This document shows positions 31,702 through 39,792 of a stretch of 64,000 nucleotides of DNA, piece after piece. Position 1 is the first letter of the stretch; every line of letters begins with the position of its first letter. The translations under genes were made by a program, and so were the position numbers. Where the stretch lies: the NCBI GenBank assembly GCA_035556555.1, contig DATMES010000017.1:1-64000 (forward strand). Direction: 5' to 3'. The stretch comes from Frankiaceae bacterium. Its GTDB lineage: Bacteria; Actinomycetota; Actinomycetes; BP-191. Below the pieces are notes generated by a model that was not told where the DNA came from, did not search any database, and worked only from the letters and a program-made list of their open reading frames with translations.

Positions 31702-32999
31702 TGTTCGCCGGCCGGTCGGAGGCGGGCCACGCCCTCGCGGCCCGGCTGGTCCACCTGCGCGGGCCGGGCACGGTCGTCCTCGGGCTGCCGCGCGGCGGCG
31801 TCCCCGTGGCGTACGAGGTCGCGCGCGCGCTCGGCGCGCCGCTCGACGTCGTCGTCGTCCGCAAGCTGCGCCTGCCGCACGAGCCGGAGGTCGCGATGGG
31901 GGCGCTCGGCGAGGGCGGGGTCGTCGTGGTGAACGACGCCGTCGTGGCTGCCGCCGGCGTCACGCGCGAGGAGTTCGAGGCCGCGGGCCGCTACGAGCGC
32001 GCGCGGCTCGACGCCCGCGTGCGCCGGCTGCGCGACGGCGTCCCGCCCGTGCCGCTGACGGGCGTGACGGCCGTCCTCGTGGACGACGGCGCCGCGACCG
32101 GCGCGACCGCCCGCGCCGCGTGCCAGGTCGTCCGCGCGGCGGGCGCCGCACGCGTGGTGCTCGCGTTCCCCGTGGCGTCGCGGGAGGCGCTCACGGTGCT
32201 GCGCGGCGTCGCCGACGAGGTCGTCTGCCTCGCGGCCCCGGAGCACTTCTTCGCGGTCGGGCAGTGGTACGTCGAGTTCCCCGCGGTCGACGACGACGAG
32301 GTGTCGGCACTGCTCGAGGCGTCCCGCCTGCTGCGGGCGATGCCGCCGCGCGGTGATCCGGCGGCGGGAGGCGACGTCCGCGTGCCGGCTGCCGGCGCGC
32401 TCCTGCCGGGGTGGCTGACGATCCCCGCGGGAGCGCCGATGACGGTCGTGTTCGCGCACGGCACCGGCAGCGGCGCCGACAGCCCGCGCGGCCGTTACGT
32501 CGCGTCGGTGCTGCAGGAGGCCGGGCTCGGCACGCTGCTGCTCGACCTGCTGACCGCCGCCGAGGAACGCGCGGGCGTGCTCGACGTCGAGCTCCTGGCG
32601 CACCGTCTGCGGGACGCGACGGAGTGGCTGCGCGCGACGCGCAGGGGACCGCGCGCGGTCGGCTGGTTCGGCGCGAGCACCGGTGCGGCCGCGGCGCTGT
32701 GGGCCGTCGCCGACCCGGACGCGGAGGTCGCGGCGATCGTCACGCGCGGCGGCCGGCCCGACCTCGCGTGGTCGCGGCTGTCGTCGGTGCGCGCACCCAC
32801 GCTGCTCGTCGTGGGCGGTGACGACCACGCCGTGCTCGACCTCAGCCGCGACGCTCTCGCCACGCTCCGGTGCGAGGCGCGGCTCGTCGTGGTGCCCGGC
32901 GCGACGCACCTGTTCGCCGAGCGCGGCACGCTGCGCACGGTGGCGGAGCTGGCGCGCGACTGGTTCGTCGCGCACGTACCCCTGGAGGCGACGCGATGA
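31701..32999 (+). CDS. Phosphoribosyltransferase - alpha/beta hydrolase fusion (Rv0571c-like)
   Basis: This 432-residue protein joins a type I phosphoribosyltransferase domain (LGLPRGGVPVAYEVA near residue 30, PRPP loop VLVDDGAATGAT near 128) to a dienelactone hydrolase-like domain (FAHGTGSGADSPR; nucleophile elbow GASTG; late His in GATHLF). The same fusion in Mycobacterium tuberculosis, Rv0571c, belongs to the DosR regulon. Substrates are unknown. ATG 31701 overlaps the flavodoxin stop, and its own stop overlaps the OsmC start, so the three proteins should be made together. Confidence 0.88.
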   Translation: MFAGRSEAGHALAARLVHLRGPGTVVLGLPRGGVPVAYEVARALGAPLDVVVVRKLRLPHEPEVAMGALGEGGVVVVNDAVVAAAGVTREEFEAAGRYERARLDARVRRLRDGVPPVPLTGVTAVLVDDGAATGATARAACQVVRAAGAARVVLAFPVASREALTVLRGVADEVVCLAAPEHFFAVGQWYVEFPAVDDDEVSALLEASRLLRAMPPRGDPAAGGDVRVPAAGALLPGWLTIPAGAPMTVVFAHGTGSGADSPRGRYVASVLQEAGLGTLLLDLLTAAEERAGVLDVELLAHRLRDATEWLRATRRGPRAVGWFGASTGAAAALWAVADPDAEVAAIVTRGGRPDLAWSRLSSVRAPTLLVVGGDDHAVLDLSRDALATLRCEARLVVVPGATHLFAERGTLRTVAELARDWFVAHVPLEATR

Positions 33000-33397
33000 C
33001 CGGAGTGGCGGTACGGCACCTGGGCGGCGACGCGTTCGCCGTCACGATCCGCGGCCACGAGCTCGTCGTGGACCAGCCTGTCGAGGACGGCGGGACCGAC
33101 ACGGGCCCGACGCCGACGGAGCTGTTCGCGGCGAGCCTCGCGTCGTGCGTGGCGTTCTACGCGGGCAGGTTCCTCCGCAGGCACGACGTCGCACCGGACG
33201 GGCTCGGCGTGCGCTGCGCGTTCCGGATGGCCGAAGGGCACCCGGCGCGCGTCGCCGGGATCGACCTGACGGTCGACGTGCCGGAGGCGTTCCCCGCCGA
33301 GCGGGCCGAGGCACTGCGCCGCGTGGTCGAGCGGTGCACGGTGCAGAACACGCTGCGCGAGCCGCCGGACGTGCGCCTGGAGATCGCTCTCAGGTGA
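32996..33397 (+). CDS. OsmC/Ohr-family thiol peroxidase-like protein
   Basis: This 133-residue protein carries GPTPTELFAASLASCVAFYAG with the first conserved Cys, and ERCTVQNTL with the second, as in OsmC/YhfA-type proteins that reduce organic peroxides or act on thiols. Start ATG 32996 overlaps the previous stop. It fits the redox-protection theme of this row. Whether it prefers hydroperoxides cannot be told from sequence. Confidence 0.85.
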   Translation: MTGVAVRHLGGDAFAVTIRGHELVVDQPVEDGGTDTGPTPTELFAASLASCVAFYAGRFLRRHDVAPDGLGVRCAFRMAEGHPARVAGIDLTVDVPEAFPAERAEALRRVVERCTVQNTLREPPDVRLEIALR

Positions 33398-33575
33398 GGC
33401 CGGGCTCGCCGTCGGGGACCGGGTCGAGCTCGATGCCGAGCGCCCGCGCCTCCGCGTGGTCGACCACGAACAGGTCGTCGAGACCTTCCTCGTCACCCGC
33501 CTCGGCCTCCACGTCGTGGAGGGACGCGGCGCCGTCGCGTTCCGGCGACGGCGGGCCGGGCCGGCGGCCGGTCAT
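33390..33575 (-). CDS. Small acidic hypothetical protein
   Basis: This 61-residue protein is rich in Asp/Glu (EAEAGDEEGLDDLFVVDHAEA). Its ATG overlaps the DUF302 stop as ATGA (33572-33575), a strong sign that it is translated with it. Its end overlaps the OsmC stop by 8 bp. No family recognised. Confidence 0.6.
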   Translation of the reverse strand: MTGRRPGPPSPERDGAASLHDVEAEAGDEEGLDDLFVVDHAEARALGIELDPVPDGEPGLT

Positions 33576-33991
33576 CGGGAGGCTCCCGCCGGCAGCGCCG
33601 GGTCGCCGAGCTCGTCGAGCACCGCGGCGAGGTGCCCGGCGACGGCCCGCGCGACGGGCTCGAGCCCGGCGTTGCCGGTGACCGTCACGAACGCCGCCGG
33701 GTCCACCGCCTCGACGCGCGTCGTGAAGTCGTCGACCGCGCGGACGACGACGTTGCAGGGCAGCAGCAGCCCGAGCGACGGCTCGGCGGTGAGGCCCTGG
33801 TAGGCGAGCGGCGGGTTGCACGCGCCGAGGATCAGGTACGGCCCGACGTCCGCGCCGATCTTCGCGCGCAGCGTGGCCCGCACGTCGATCTCGCACAGGA
33901 TGCCGAACCCCTGCCGCGCGAGCGCCTCCCGTACGCGCTCCACGGCCGGCTCGAACGGCGTGGTCATCGTCACCGCGTGTCCGTACGTCAT
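33572..33991 (-). CDS. DUF302 protein
   Basis: This 139-residue protein begins TYGHAV and has the DUF302 layout: RVREALARQGFGILCEIDV, then PYLILGACNPPLAYQ, then LLPCNVVV. The two Cys residues in ACNPP and LPCN are typical and may bind metal or be redox-active. ATG 33991 fits the family start; ATG 34000 is also possible. DUF302 proteins are often near universal stress and redox genes. It is divergent from a surface protein gene across a box-bearing promoter region. Confidence 0.82.
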   Translation of the reverse strand: MTYGHAVTMTTPFEPAVERVREALARQGFGILCEIDVRATLRAKIGADVGPYLILGACNPPLAYQGLTAEPSLGLLLPCNVVVRAVDDFTTRVEAVDPAAFVTVTGNAGLEPVARAVAGHLAAVLDELGDPALPAGASR

Positions 33992-34027
33992 GACGTTCAT
34001 CCCACGCTGTGCCGGTCTCGCGCGACA

Positions 34028-34064
34028 GGGCCGAAGCGCCTGGCAGTTCGGGGCCGAACGCCAG
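34028..34064. promoter_or_regulatory. Pair of DosR-like boxes between DUF302 and LPRTG genes
   Basis: GGGCCGAAGCGCCT (34028) and GGGCCGAACGCCAG (34051) share GGGCCGAA and start 23 bp apart. They lie 37 bp from the DUF302 start and 64 bp from the surface protein start. Confidence 0.45.
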
Positions 34065-34127
34065 GTCCGCCGCCGCCGTCCCGGGGCCACGGTGGGAGGA
34101 GGAGAAGGACGATCGAGGAGGCACGCC

Positions 34128-34925
34128 ATGACACGAGCGCACCGCAGGCTCGGGGGCTGGCTCGTCGCCGGAGGCATGCTGCTCGCCCAGGGGGCGCTGG
34201 TCGCCGGCGTCACCACGACCAGCGACGCGGCGCCCGGCAACAACGGCACCGTCAAGATCGGCAGCGCCGACGTGGACTCCGTCGACGACACGGACAGCGC
34301 GAACCACCCGCACGTCGCGAACCCGTTCACGATCACCTGGTACGGGTTCGACGCCGGGACGCGCACGACGTCGGTGTCGTTCTCGGCCCAGGAGCCGAGC
34401 GGCAAGGACGCGGTGCCGATCGTCGAGGGCCGGACGTCGTTCACGTTCATGGCGAGCGGCACGGGCGGCGACCTGAACCACACGGAGACCTACCTCCTCG
34501 ACCTGACCGGCCTGGAGGAGCACGAGGTCCAGGGGTTCCACGTCAAGGTCACCGTCACGACCGACGTGTCGCAGGGGAACGACACGAAGTCGAAGACGTT
34601 CTGGGTCAGGGAGGTCGAGCCCACCGAGTCGCCGTCGCCGACGGTGTCGCCGACCGTCTCGCCGACCGTCTCGCCGACCGTCGAGCCGAGCGTGAGCCCG
34701 ACCGTCGAGCCGACCGTCGAGCCGACCGTCGAGCCGACCGTGCTGCCGACGAGGATCGAGTCGCCGGCCGTCAGCCCGTCCGTGAAGGGCGTGAAGATCG
34801 TCAAGACGCTGCCGCGGACCGGCCCGGGCCCGCTCGGCACGACGGCGTTGCTGGGTGGCCTGCTCGTCCTTGCCGGTGTGGTGCTCGTGACGGCCGGCCG
34901 CCCTCCCGGCGCCCACGTGCGCTGA
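34128..34925 (+). CDS. Cell-wall-anchored surface protein with LPRTG sorting motif
   Basis: This 265-residue protein has a signal peptide (residues about 1-35), a beta-rich domain of about 130 residues, a Thr/Val/Pro/Glu repeat (PTVSPTV and PTVEPTV units), then LPRTG, a hydrophobic helix and a short basic tail. That is the order of sortase substrates; LPRTG is an accepted LPxTG variant. The sortase is not in this window. The globular part resembles no family I recognise. GAGGAGGC precedes ATG 34128. The repeat likely spans the cell wall. Confidence 0.82.
   Translation: MTRAHRRLGGWLVAGGMLLAQGALVAGVTTTSDAAPGNNGTVKIGSADVDSVDDTDSANHPHVANPFTITWYGFDAGTRTTSVSFSAQEPSGKDAVPIVEGRTSFTFMASGTGGDLNHTETYLLDLTGLEEHEVQGFHVKVTVTTDVSQGNDTKSKTFWVREVEPTESPSPTVSPTVSPTVSPTVEPSVSPTVEPTVEPTVEPTVLPTRIESPAVSPSVKGVKIVKTLPRTGPGPLGTTALLGGLLVLAGVVLVTAGRPPGAHVR
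34637..34741 (+). repeat. 12-bp tandem repeat encoding PTVxPTV units
   Basis: Units such as TCGCCGACCGTC and GAGCCGACCGTC repeat in frame about eight times with small changes. They encode the stalk of the LPRTG protein. In-frame 12-bp units can gain or lose copies, so stalk length may vary between strains. Confidence 0.8.
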
Positions 34926-34964
34926 AGGCGTGACCGGCGCCGGGTGCGGGAGCGGAGGGACACG

Positions 34965-36818
34965 ATGAGGGCTCCTTCGAGCGCCGCGGCGGCCGCCCTG
35001 GCGCTGGCCGCCGGGGCGCTCGTCGCGCCACCGGCGGCGGCGTCGTGGGCGCCGTCGGGGCCGGCCGTCGTCACGACGTTCGGCTGCACCTCGGCGACGG
35101 CGAGCGGGGACGCGGCGACGGGCAGCGACGGCGTGCCGCGCGGCTTCGTCCGCGCCGAGGGCGGCACCTGCGCGGCTAGCGCGGCGACGTACGTCGAGCG
35201 CCGCGCGGGCACGTGGCACGCGACGCCCGCGCCGTTCCGCGGCCGGGTGCTCGCGGTGGCGGACGACGGGGCGAGCACGTACCTGCTCTACGCCGCCCGC
35301 GACGGCCTGCGGCTGGGCCGGCGGACGCACGCGGGGACGTACGTCGCGCCCGCGCGGCTCTCCACCGCGACCGCGCTGTCGGGCGACGTCGTCGCCGCCG
35401 GCCGCACGTGGTGGGCCGTGTGGTCGGAGCGGGTCGCCGGCGGGTCCTCGCTGTTCCAGGCGCGGACGATCGGCACGACGTCGTGGCGGCAGCGGATCAC
35501 GTGGCTCTCGCCGCGCGACGACGACCGCCCGTCGCTCGCGAGGCTCGCCGACGGCAGCATGGCGCTGGCGTACCAGCGCCGTGTCCCCTCGTCGGGCCGC
35601 ACCGACGTCCACCGCGCCCGCAGCACCGGCGGGAGGTGGTCGTTCGCGCAGGTGACCGCGAACGGCGCGAGCGGCGCGCCGTCGATGGCCGCGAGCGCGA
35701 GCAGGCAGCTCCTCGCGTGGACGCAGGCGGGGCGCGTCATGTACGCCGACGACACCGCCGGCGCGTGGCGCAGCCGGGTGCTCGCGACGTCGGGAACGGC
35801 GCCGCGCGCGACCGCGTCCGCCGGCCGTGTGTTCGTCGCGTGGACGAGCGGCGCCGGTCACGCGGTCCTCGCCGAGCGCAGCGGTGCCGTCTGGGTCACG
35901 CGCGACGTCACGCCCGGCGCCACGGTGCGCGGCTCCGCCCTCGCCGTGGCCGCCGCCGGAGGGTCCGCGACGGTGCTCGTCGCGGAGCCGGCGCGCGTCG
36001 TCGCGCGCACGCAGGCGCGGCCGTCGACGGCGACGTTCCGGCACCTCGGCGCGTGGGTCGACCTGTTCGACGGGGCGCTGTCGCCTGCGGCCGCGGTCGC
36101 GACCATGCGCGCGTACGGCGTCCGGACGCTGTACTTCGAGACGGCCCGCTTCGACTCCCCGGCCGCGATCGCGGACACCGCGAGGACCGCCGCGTGGCTC
36201 GACGCGGCACATGCCGCGGGGCTGCGCGCGGTCGCGTGGTACCTGCCGGGGTACAGCGAGCACCTCGACCGGGACGTGGCGCGGACTGTCGCGGCGGCGC
36301 GATTCGTCACGGCGAAGGGCAACCGCTTCGACGCGGTGGGCGTCGACGTCGAGCACCGCGGCGCGTCGGCGTCGGGTGCCGAGTTCAACGACGGCGTCGT
36401 CGCGCACCTGCAGCGCGTACGCGCTGCGCTCGGCACGAGGTACCCGATCGGCGCGATCGTCCCCTCGCCGGTCGGCATGTCGCTCAACCCGGCGCTGTGG
36501 CAGGGCTTCCCCTGGGCGGCGATCGGCACGTACGCCGACGTCGTGCTGCCGATGGCGTACTGGTCGTACCGCACCGACCGCGGGACCAACCCGGCGCACG
36601 CGGCGTACCGGTACACCCGCGACAACGTCTCGCTCGCCGCGCGCTACACGGGGCTGCCGGTCCACGTCATCGGCGGCGTCGCGAACGCCGTCACCGCGAC
36701 CGAGGTCGCGGAGTTCGTCCGCGGCGCGCGGGACGCGCGCGCGTGGGGCGCGAGCCTGTACGACACCGCGACGACGCCGGCGTCGTTCTGGCCGCTGCTG
36801 CGTCTGCTGTCACCGTGA
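34965..36818 (+). CDS. Exported beta-propeller plus barrel-like protein, putative glycan-active
   Basis: This 617-residue protein has a signal peptide (residues about 1-27 ending AAAS). Residues about 40-350 show repeated strand units (RTWWAVWSERV, SRQLLAWTQAG, GRVFVAWTSGAG) like a sialidase-type propeller. Residues about 360-617 look like a TIM barrel: YGVRTLYFETARFDS, GLRAVAWYLPG, VDVEHRG, DVVLPMAYWSYR. The last segment resembles putative glycoside hydrolases. VDVEHRG and the Asp before VVLPMAYW could be catalytic, but no known active site was matched. It follows the surface protein gene by 39 bp. Confidence 0.7.
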   Translation: MRAPSSAAAAALALAAGALVAPPAAASWAPSGPAVVTTFGCTSATASGDAATGSDGVPRGFVRAEGGTCAASAATYVERRAGTWHATPAPFRGRVLAVADDGASTYLLYAARDGLRLGRRTHAGTYVAPARLSTATALSGDVVAAGRTWWAVWSERVAGGSSLFQARTIGTTSWRQRITWLSPRDDDRPSLARLADGSMALAYQRRVPSSGRTDVHRARSTGGRWSFAQVTANGASGAPSMAASASRQLLAWTQAGRVMYADDTAGAWRSRVLATSGTAPRATASAGRVFVAWTSGAGHAVLAERSGAVWVTRDVTPGATVRGSALAVAAAGGSATVLVAEPARVVARTQARPSTATFRHLGAWVDLFDGALSPAAAVATMRAYGVRTLYFETARFDSPAAIADTARTAAWLDAAHAAGLRAVAWYLPGYSEHLDRDVARTVAAARFVTAKGNRFDAVGVDVEHRGASASGAEFNDGVVAHLQRVRAALGTRYPIGAIVPSPVGMSLNPALWQGFPWAAIGTYADVVLPMAYWSYRTDRGTNPAHAAYRYTRDNVSLAARYTGLPVHVIGGVANAVTATEVAEFVRGARDARAWGASLYDTATTPASFWPLLRLLSP

Positions 36819-36827
36819 CCTTCGGCG

Positions 36828-37121
36828 CTACGGGCCTGACGGCGACTCGTCGGCGTCGTCGAGCCGGTCGAGAAGCGCACCGCGCACGACCGCCGCCGCC
36901 TCGCCGATGTCATAGCCCCCGGGTGTCGCGACGACGAGCTGGTCCAGGTCGGTCCGGAACACCGGGTCGCCGACGTGGTCGTCGAACGTCGCGAGGGCCG
37001 CCGCACGCGTGTAGCCGTCGGGCCGGTACGGCGCGAAGCAGCGGAGCAGGAAGTCCGCGAGCCGGCCGGCCCGCAGGCGGACGTCAGCCTGGTCGATCGG
37101 CAGGTTCACGGGCTCGGCCAT
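36828..37121 (-). CDS. Hypothetical 97-residue helical protein
   Basis: The product is mostly helical and acidic at the end (LLDRLDDADESP), with LRAGRLADFLLRCFAPYRPDGYTR near the start as its most distinctive segment. ATG 37121 lies inside one arm of an inverted repeat (37119-37168). No domain, signal or membrane helix was recognised. It converges on the exported propeller gene (stops 9 bp apart). Confidence 0.6.
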   Translation of the reverse strand: MAEPVNLPIDQADVRLRAGRLADFLLRCFAPYRPDGYTRAAALATFDDHVGDPVFRTDLDQLVVATPGGYDIGEAAAVVRGALLDRLDDADESPSGP

Positions 37122-37168
37122 GCGTCAAGATCATGCGGTGAACCGTCAGAACGACGGGATGACGCATG
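37119..37168. promoter_or_regulatory. Inverted repeat CATGCGTCA ... TGACGCATG over a start codon
   Basis: Two 9-bp arms separated by 32 bp; the left arm contains the start codon of the gene at 36828-37121. This could be an operator or an mRNA fold hiding the start. Seen once only. Confidence 0.35.
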
Positions 37169-37258
37169 CTTCACCCGGAAGTTGGGCGGGTTGCTGCCCC
37201 GGGGTTGGCGGGACGCTACGCGGCGGCGAGGCGGCCCGACAAGTCCTGCCGCGGGGCG

Positions 37259-37492
37259 TCAGGCGTGCGCCATCGCGCGGGCGTTGAGCCACGTGCGAGC
37301 CATCGCCTCGGTCGCGTCGACCAGGCCGTCGCGCACACCGGCGCGGAGAAGGTCCTCGCGGGCCCGGCCGACGAGTCCGATCACGGCCCCGGCGGGGAGG
37401 TGCGCGAACTCGGCGACGAGGTCGAGCGTCATGACGTAGAGCGCTTCGCGCGCGGCGAGGCGCGCCTCGAACGAGTACATGGACGAGCCCAT
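37259..37492 (-). CDS. Small helical protein coupled to hemerythrin
   Basis: This 77-residue protein starts 2 bp after the hemerythrin stop. It appears as helices only: SFEARLAAREALYVMTLDLVAEF, then GLVGRAREDLL. It has no Cys or metal motif. The tight spacing argues that it works with the hemerythrin, but its role is unknown. A second ATG 12 bases in is possible. Confidence 0.6.
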   Translation of the reverse strand: MGSSMYSFEARLAAREALYVMTLDLVAEFAHLPAGAVIGLVGRAREDLLRAGVRDGLVDATEAMARTWLNARAMAHA

Positions 37493-37494
37493 CG

Positions 37495-37986
37495 TCAGTG
37501 CGCGGCGGCGTGCGCCGCGACGTTCATCTCCGCGAACATCGCGCTGGCCTCCGCGGGCGTCAGCGCCGCGTCGAGGAGCGGGAGGTAGACCTCCTCCTCC
37601 TTCGCGAAGTGCAGGCGGAGGACGGCGTACAGGCCGTAGAGGAGCCGCTGGACCGCGCGCACGCGGTCGGGCCCCGCGCCGCCGGCGAGCGCGTCGCGCT
37701 CCGCGGTCAGCTCCTCGACGAGGCGGCCGACCTCGACGTGGTCGCGGGTCATCGTCGCCGTCGCGCCGGGAGCGCCGAGGACGCGTTCGACGGCGGGGTA
37801 CAGCGCCGCCTCCTCGGCCCGTGCGTGCGGCACGAGGTGACCGGTGAGAAACCGGAGCACCGCGTCGATCTCGGCGACAAGGGTGCTGCGGCTGATGACG
37901 TCGGCCGCCTCGGCGGCGATCCGGATGTCCTCGATCAGCGGCAGCAGCGCGCGGTGCTCGTCGCGGAGCGGGTCGGTGGCGCTCAT
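37495..37986 (-). CDS. Hemerythrin domain protein
   Basis: This 163-residue four-helix protein has the iron ligands in order: DEHRALLP (His11), GHLVPHARAEEAALYP (His50, His54, Glu58), DHVEVGRL and LHFAKEEEVYLP. Hemerythrins bind O2 or NO at a di-iron centre and protect or sense. It is divergent from the BON/DUF2267 gene; the boxes at 38140-38209 lie 154-223 bp upstream of its start. O2 or NO handling suits the dormancy theme. Confidence 0.88.
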   Translation of the reverse strand: MSATDPLRDEHRALLPLIEDIRIAAEAADVISRSTLVAEIDAVLRFLTGHLVPHARAEEAALYPAVERVLGAPGATATMTRDHVEVGRLVEELTAERDALAGGAGPDRVRAVQRLLYGLYAVLRLHFAKEEEVYLPLLDAALTPAEASAMFAEMNVAAHAAAH

Positions 37987-38309
37987 GGCCGGCGCACGGG
38001 GACGGGGTCGGCCCCGGGAACGGCCGCGGGGATGGTCTTCGGGCAGACGTACCAGCGCCTGCTGGTGCGGGCGGTCGTGCGGAGAGATCGCGTGGTGACC
38101 ATGACGCGAATCCTGCTGCGGGTGGCGCTCGCGCGGTCAGCATCGTTGGTCCCGACTCAGCCGGACGTACGTCCTGTCGCCGCCGCCGGACGGCCGTGCC
38201 GTTGGTCCCCTCGGCCGCGGCTTCCGGTGCTTAGGTCCCGGCTCCGACGGGACGGCCCGCCCTGCCAGGCCGCGTCGTTCCCGGGGACGATCGACGGAGG
38301 AGGTGTGCG
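37987..38309. other. 323-bp divergent intergenic region
   Basis: No gene is supported between the hemerythrin and BON genes. The region holds three box-like palindromes at 38140, 38162 and 38196 and probably both promoters. Confidence 0.6.
38140..38209. promoter_or_regulatory. Cluster of three DosR-like boxes
   Basis: Reverse-strand GGGACCAACGATGC (38140-38153), palindrome CGGACGTACGTCCT (38162-38175) and reverse-strand GGGACCAACGGCAC (38196-38209). The first two start exactly 22 bp apart. GGACGTACGTCC is a perfect 12-bp palindrome. The cluster lies 101-170 bp upstream of ATG 38310. Confidence 0.5.
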
Positions 38310-39143
38310 ATGAAGCGATGGGAGAAGCGGCTGGTCGGCGCGGTCGTGCTCGCCGGTGGCGCGGCGGCACTGCGCCCGGGGACGCACCGGGCGGTACGGC
38401 ACGGGGCGGAGATGGCCGGGAGCCGGCTGCGGTACGCCCGGGGACGCCTGACCGGCGTCCGGTACCGGCTGCGCGGCGGCCACCCCGACGCGGGAGCGGA
38501 CGACGGTGTCGTCGCGGACCGCGTGCGGTCGGTGCTGGGCTCGCTGACGCAACGGCTGGACGTGCCGCACGTGCACGTCACGGTGGAGGACGGCGTCGTG
38601 CTGCTCCACGGCGTCGTCGACCGGGCCGCGCAGGCGGTCCGGATCGAGCAGACCGCGCTCGAGGTGTACGGCGTCACGGGCGTCGCGTCGTACCTGCACG
38701 TCGGTCTCACGCCGGGCGACACCCGGCCGTCGGCGGGCCACGGCCTGCCGTCGCCGGTGCTGCGCCGGCTGCTCGACGCCGCAGGCGCCGCGGGGATCGC
38801 GCCGGCGGACCGGGCGCGGGTCGTGCGCGCGGTGCTCTCGACGTTCGCCGACCGGCTGCCGGAGGGCGAGCGGGCGCACGTCATGGCGCACGTGCCGCTG
38901 GACGTGAAGGTGCTGCTCGCCGCACCGCGGTGCTCGGGTCGTCACCCAGCGCGGACGGTGGCGACGTTCGCCGACCGCGTCGCGACGGCCGCCGGCGCGC
39001 TCACGAGGGACGACGCGCTCGCGGCGAGCGTCGCGGTGCTGCGCGAGCTGCGCGCGGACGTCCCCGACGAGGCGGCCGACGTCGCCGCGGTCCTGCCGGC
39101 CGAGCTGCGCTCGCTGTGGCCCGCGAACGCGGCGACGTCCTGA
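38310..39143 (+). CDS. BON-domain plus DUF2267 protein
   Basis: This 277-residue protein has a short hydrophobic stretch near residues 8-22, then a BON domain (residues about 65-135: VADRVRSVLG, VHVTVEDGVVLLHGVV, GVTGVASYLHVG), and a DUF2267 domain (about 160-277: VVRAVLSTFADRLPEGERAHVMAHVP and RELRADVPDE). BON domains bind membranes or phospholipids; DUF2267 is a helical stress-related domain. GAGGAGG precedes ATG 38310. A strong hairpin at 39154 ends the gene. Confidence 0.85.
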   Translation: MKRWEKRLVGAVVLAGGAAALRPGTHRAVRHGAEMAGSRLRYARGRLTGVRYRLRGGHPDAGADDGVVADRVRSVLGSLTQRLDVPHVHVTVEDGVVLLHGVVDRAAQAVRIEQTALEVYGVTGVASYLHVGLTPGDTRPSAGHGLPSPVLRRLLDAAGAAGIAPADRARVVRAVLSTFADRLPEGERAHVMAHVPLDVKVLLAAPRCSGRHPARTVATFADRVATAAGALTRDDALAASVAVLRELRADVPDEAADVAAVLPAELRSLWPANAATS

Positions 39144-39153
39144 GTGAGACGCG

Positions 39154-39189
39154 GACGAGGGCGGCGGGCACAGGCCCGCCGCCCTCGTC
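39154..39189 (+). terminator. Strong terminator hairpin
   Basis: A perfect 16-bp stem (GACGAGGGCGGCGGGC and its complement) with a 4-base loop ACAG, 10 bp after the BON gene stop. It should isolate that gene from the cupin gene downstream. Confidence 0.8.
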
Positions 39190-39302
39190 GTGGTGGCGGC
39201 TACCAGCCATCCCCTCGGTAGTGGGTTCCCCCTCGACCGTCTCCCGGCGGACGGCGTCCGGACAGCGCCGTTCCTCCCGTGACGACCGGGCTGTACGGCA
39301 GG

Positions 39303-39339
39303 GGTCCGGACGGCCCGGCCGAGACGGGTCGTGTGGCCC
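39303..39339. promoter_or_regulatory. Pair of DosR-like boxes upstream of cupin-USP genes
   Basis: GGTCCGGACGGCCC (39303) and GGGTCGTGTGGCCC (39326) start 23 bp apart; the second has the full GGnC-N4-GnCC core and ends 61 bp before ATG 39401. Confidence 0.5.
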
Positions 39340-39400
39340 TGACCGGTCGGCCACACCGGTGGGAGCGTCGGTGCCGACAACACTCAGGGAGGCGAGCCTG

Positions 39401-39778
39401 ATGACGGTGACGACGGAACGGACCGCGGTCGTGGCGACGCCGTCCGACCTCATGCGGCTGCACTGGCACCGGGTGCCCGGCGCCGACAGCGTCGCGGCGA
39501 AGATCCTGTCCGCCGGGGGCGGCGAGGTCGCCGGGATCCTGATCATCGAGCCGGACGGCGGCATCGAGCCGCACACGCATGCGACCGGCGACCACCACAT
39601 GTACGTCCTCGAGGGCCGGTGCTGGTTCGGCGACGCGCTGCTCGTCGAGGGCGCGTACGTCCGCGTCCCCGCCGGTGTGCGGCACTCGCTCCGTGGCGGC
39701 GGCCCGTCCGGCTGCCGTCTCCTGTACGTCGCGTCCGGCGGTGTGCTGGACCCTCCGGACGCGGCCGGCACGTCGTAG
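39401..39778 (+). CDS. Cupin-domain protein
   Basis: This 125-residue single-cupin protein has motif 1 GIEPHTHATGDHHMYVLEG, with three or four metal-binding His and Glu, and motif 2 VRVPAGVRHSLRG with the last His. Such small cupins bind a divalent metal and act as dioxygenases, isomerases or sensors. GGGAGGCG precedes ATG 39401. The universal stress gene follows 14 bp later, so they are probably co-transcribed from the box-bearing promoter. Confidence 0.82.
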   Translation: MTVTTERTAVVATPSDLMRLHWHRVPGADSVAAKILSAGGGEVAGILIIEPDGGIEPHTHATGDHHMYVLEGRCWFGDALLVEGAYVRVPAGVRHSLRGGGPSGCRLLYVASGGVLDPPDAAGTS

Positions 39779-39792
39779 CGAAGGGGGCGGTC

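Noticed and set aside
34637-34741. Short repeats considered as a CRISPR array
   Set aside because: Units are 12 bp, contiguous, in frame and encode a Pro/Thr/Val stalk; there are no spacers.
33390-36665. 1091-residue minus-strand open frame over the surface and propeller protein genes
   Set aside because: Same GC artefact; the plus-strand proteins have signal peptides, motifs and ribosome sites, while this frame has none. Only its last 61 codons are kept as a coupled small gene.
38004-38015. GGGGTCGGCCCC near the hemerythrin start as another box
   Set aside because: The centre is two bases too short for the box pattern and it has no 22-bp partner.
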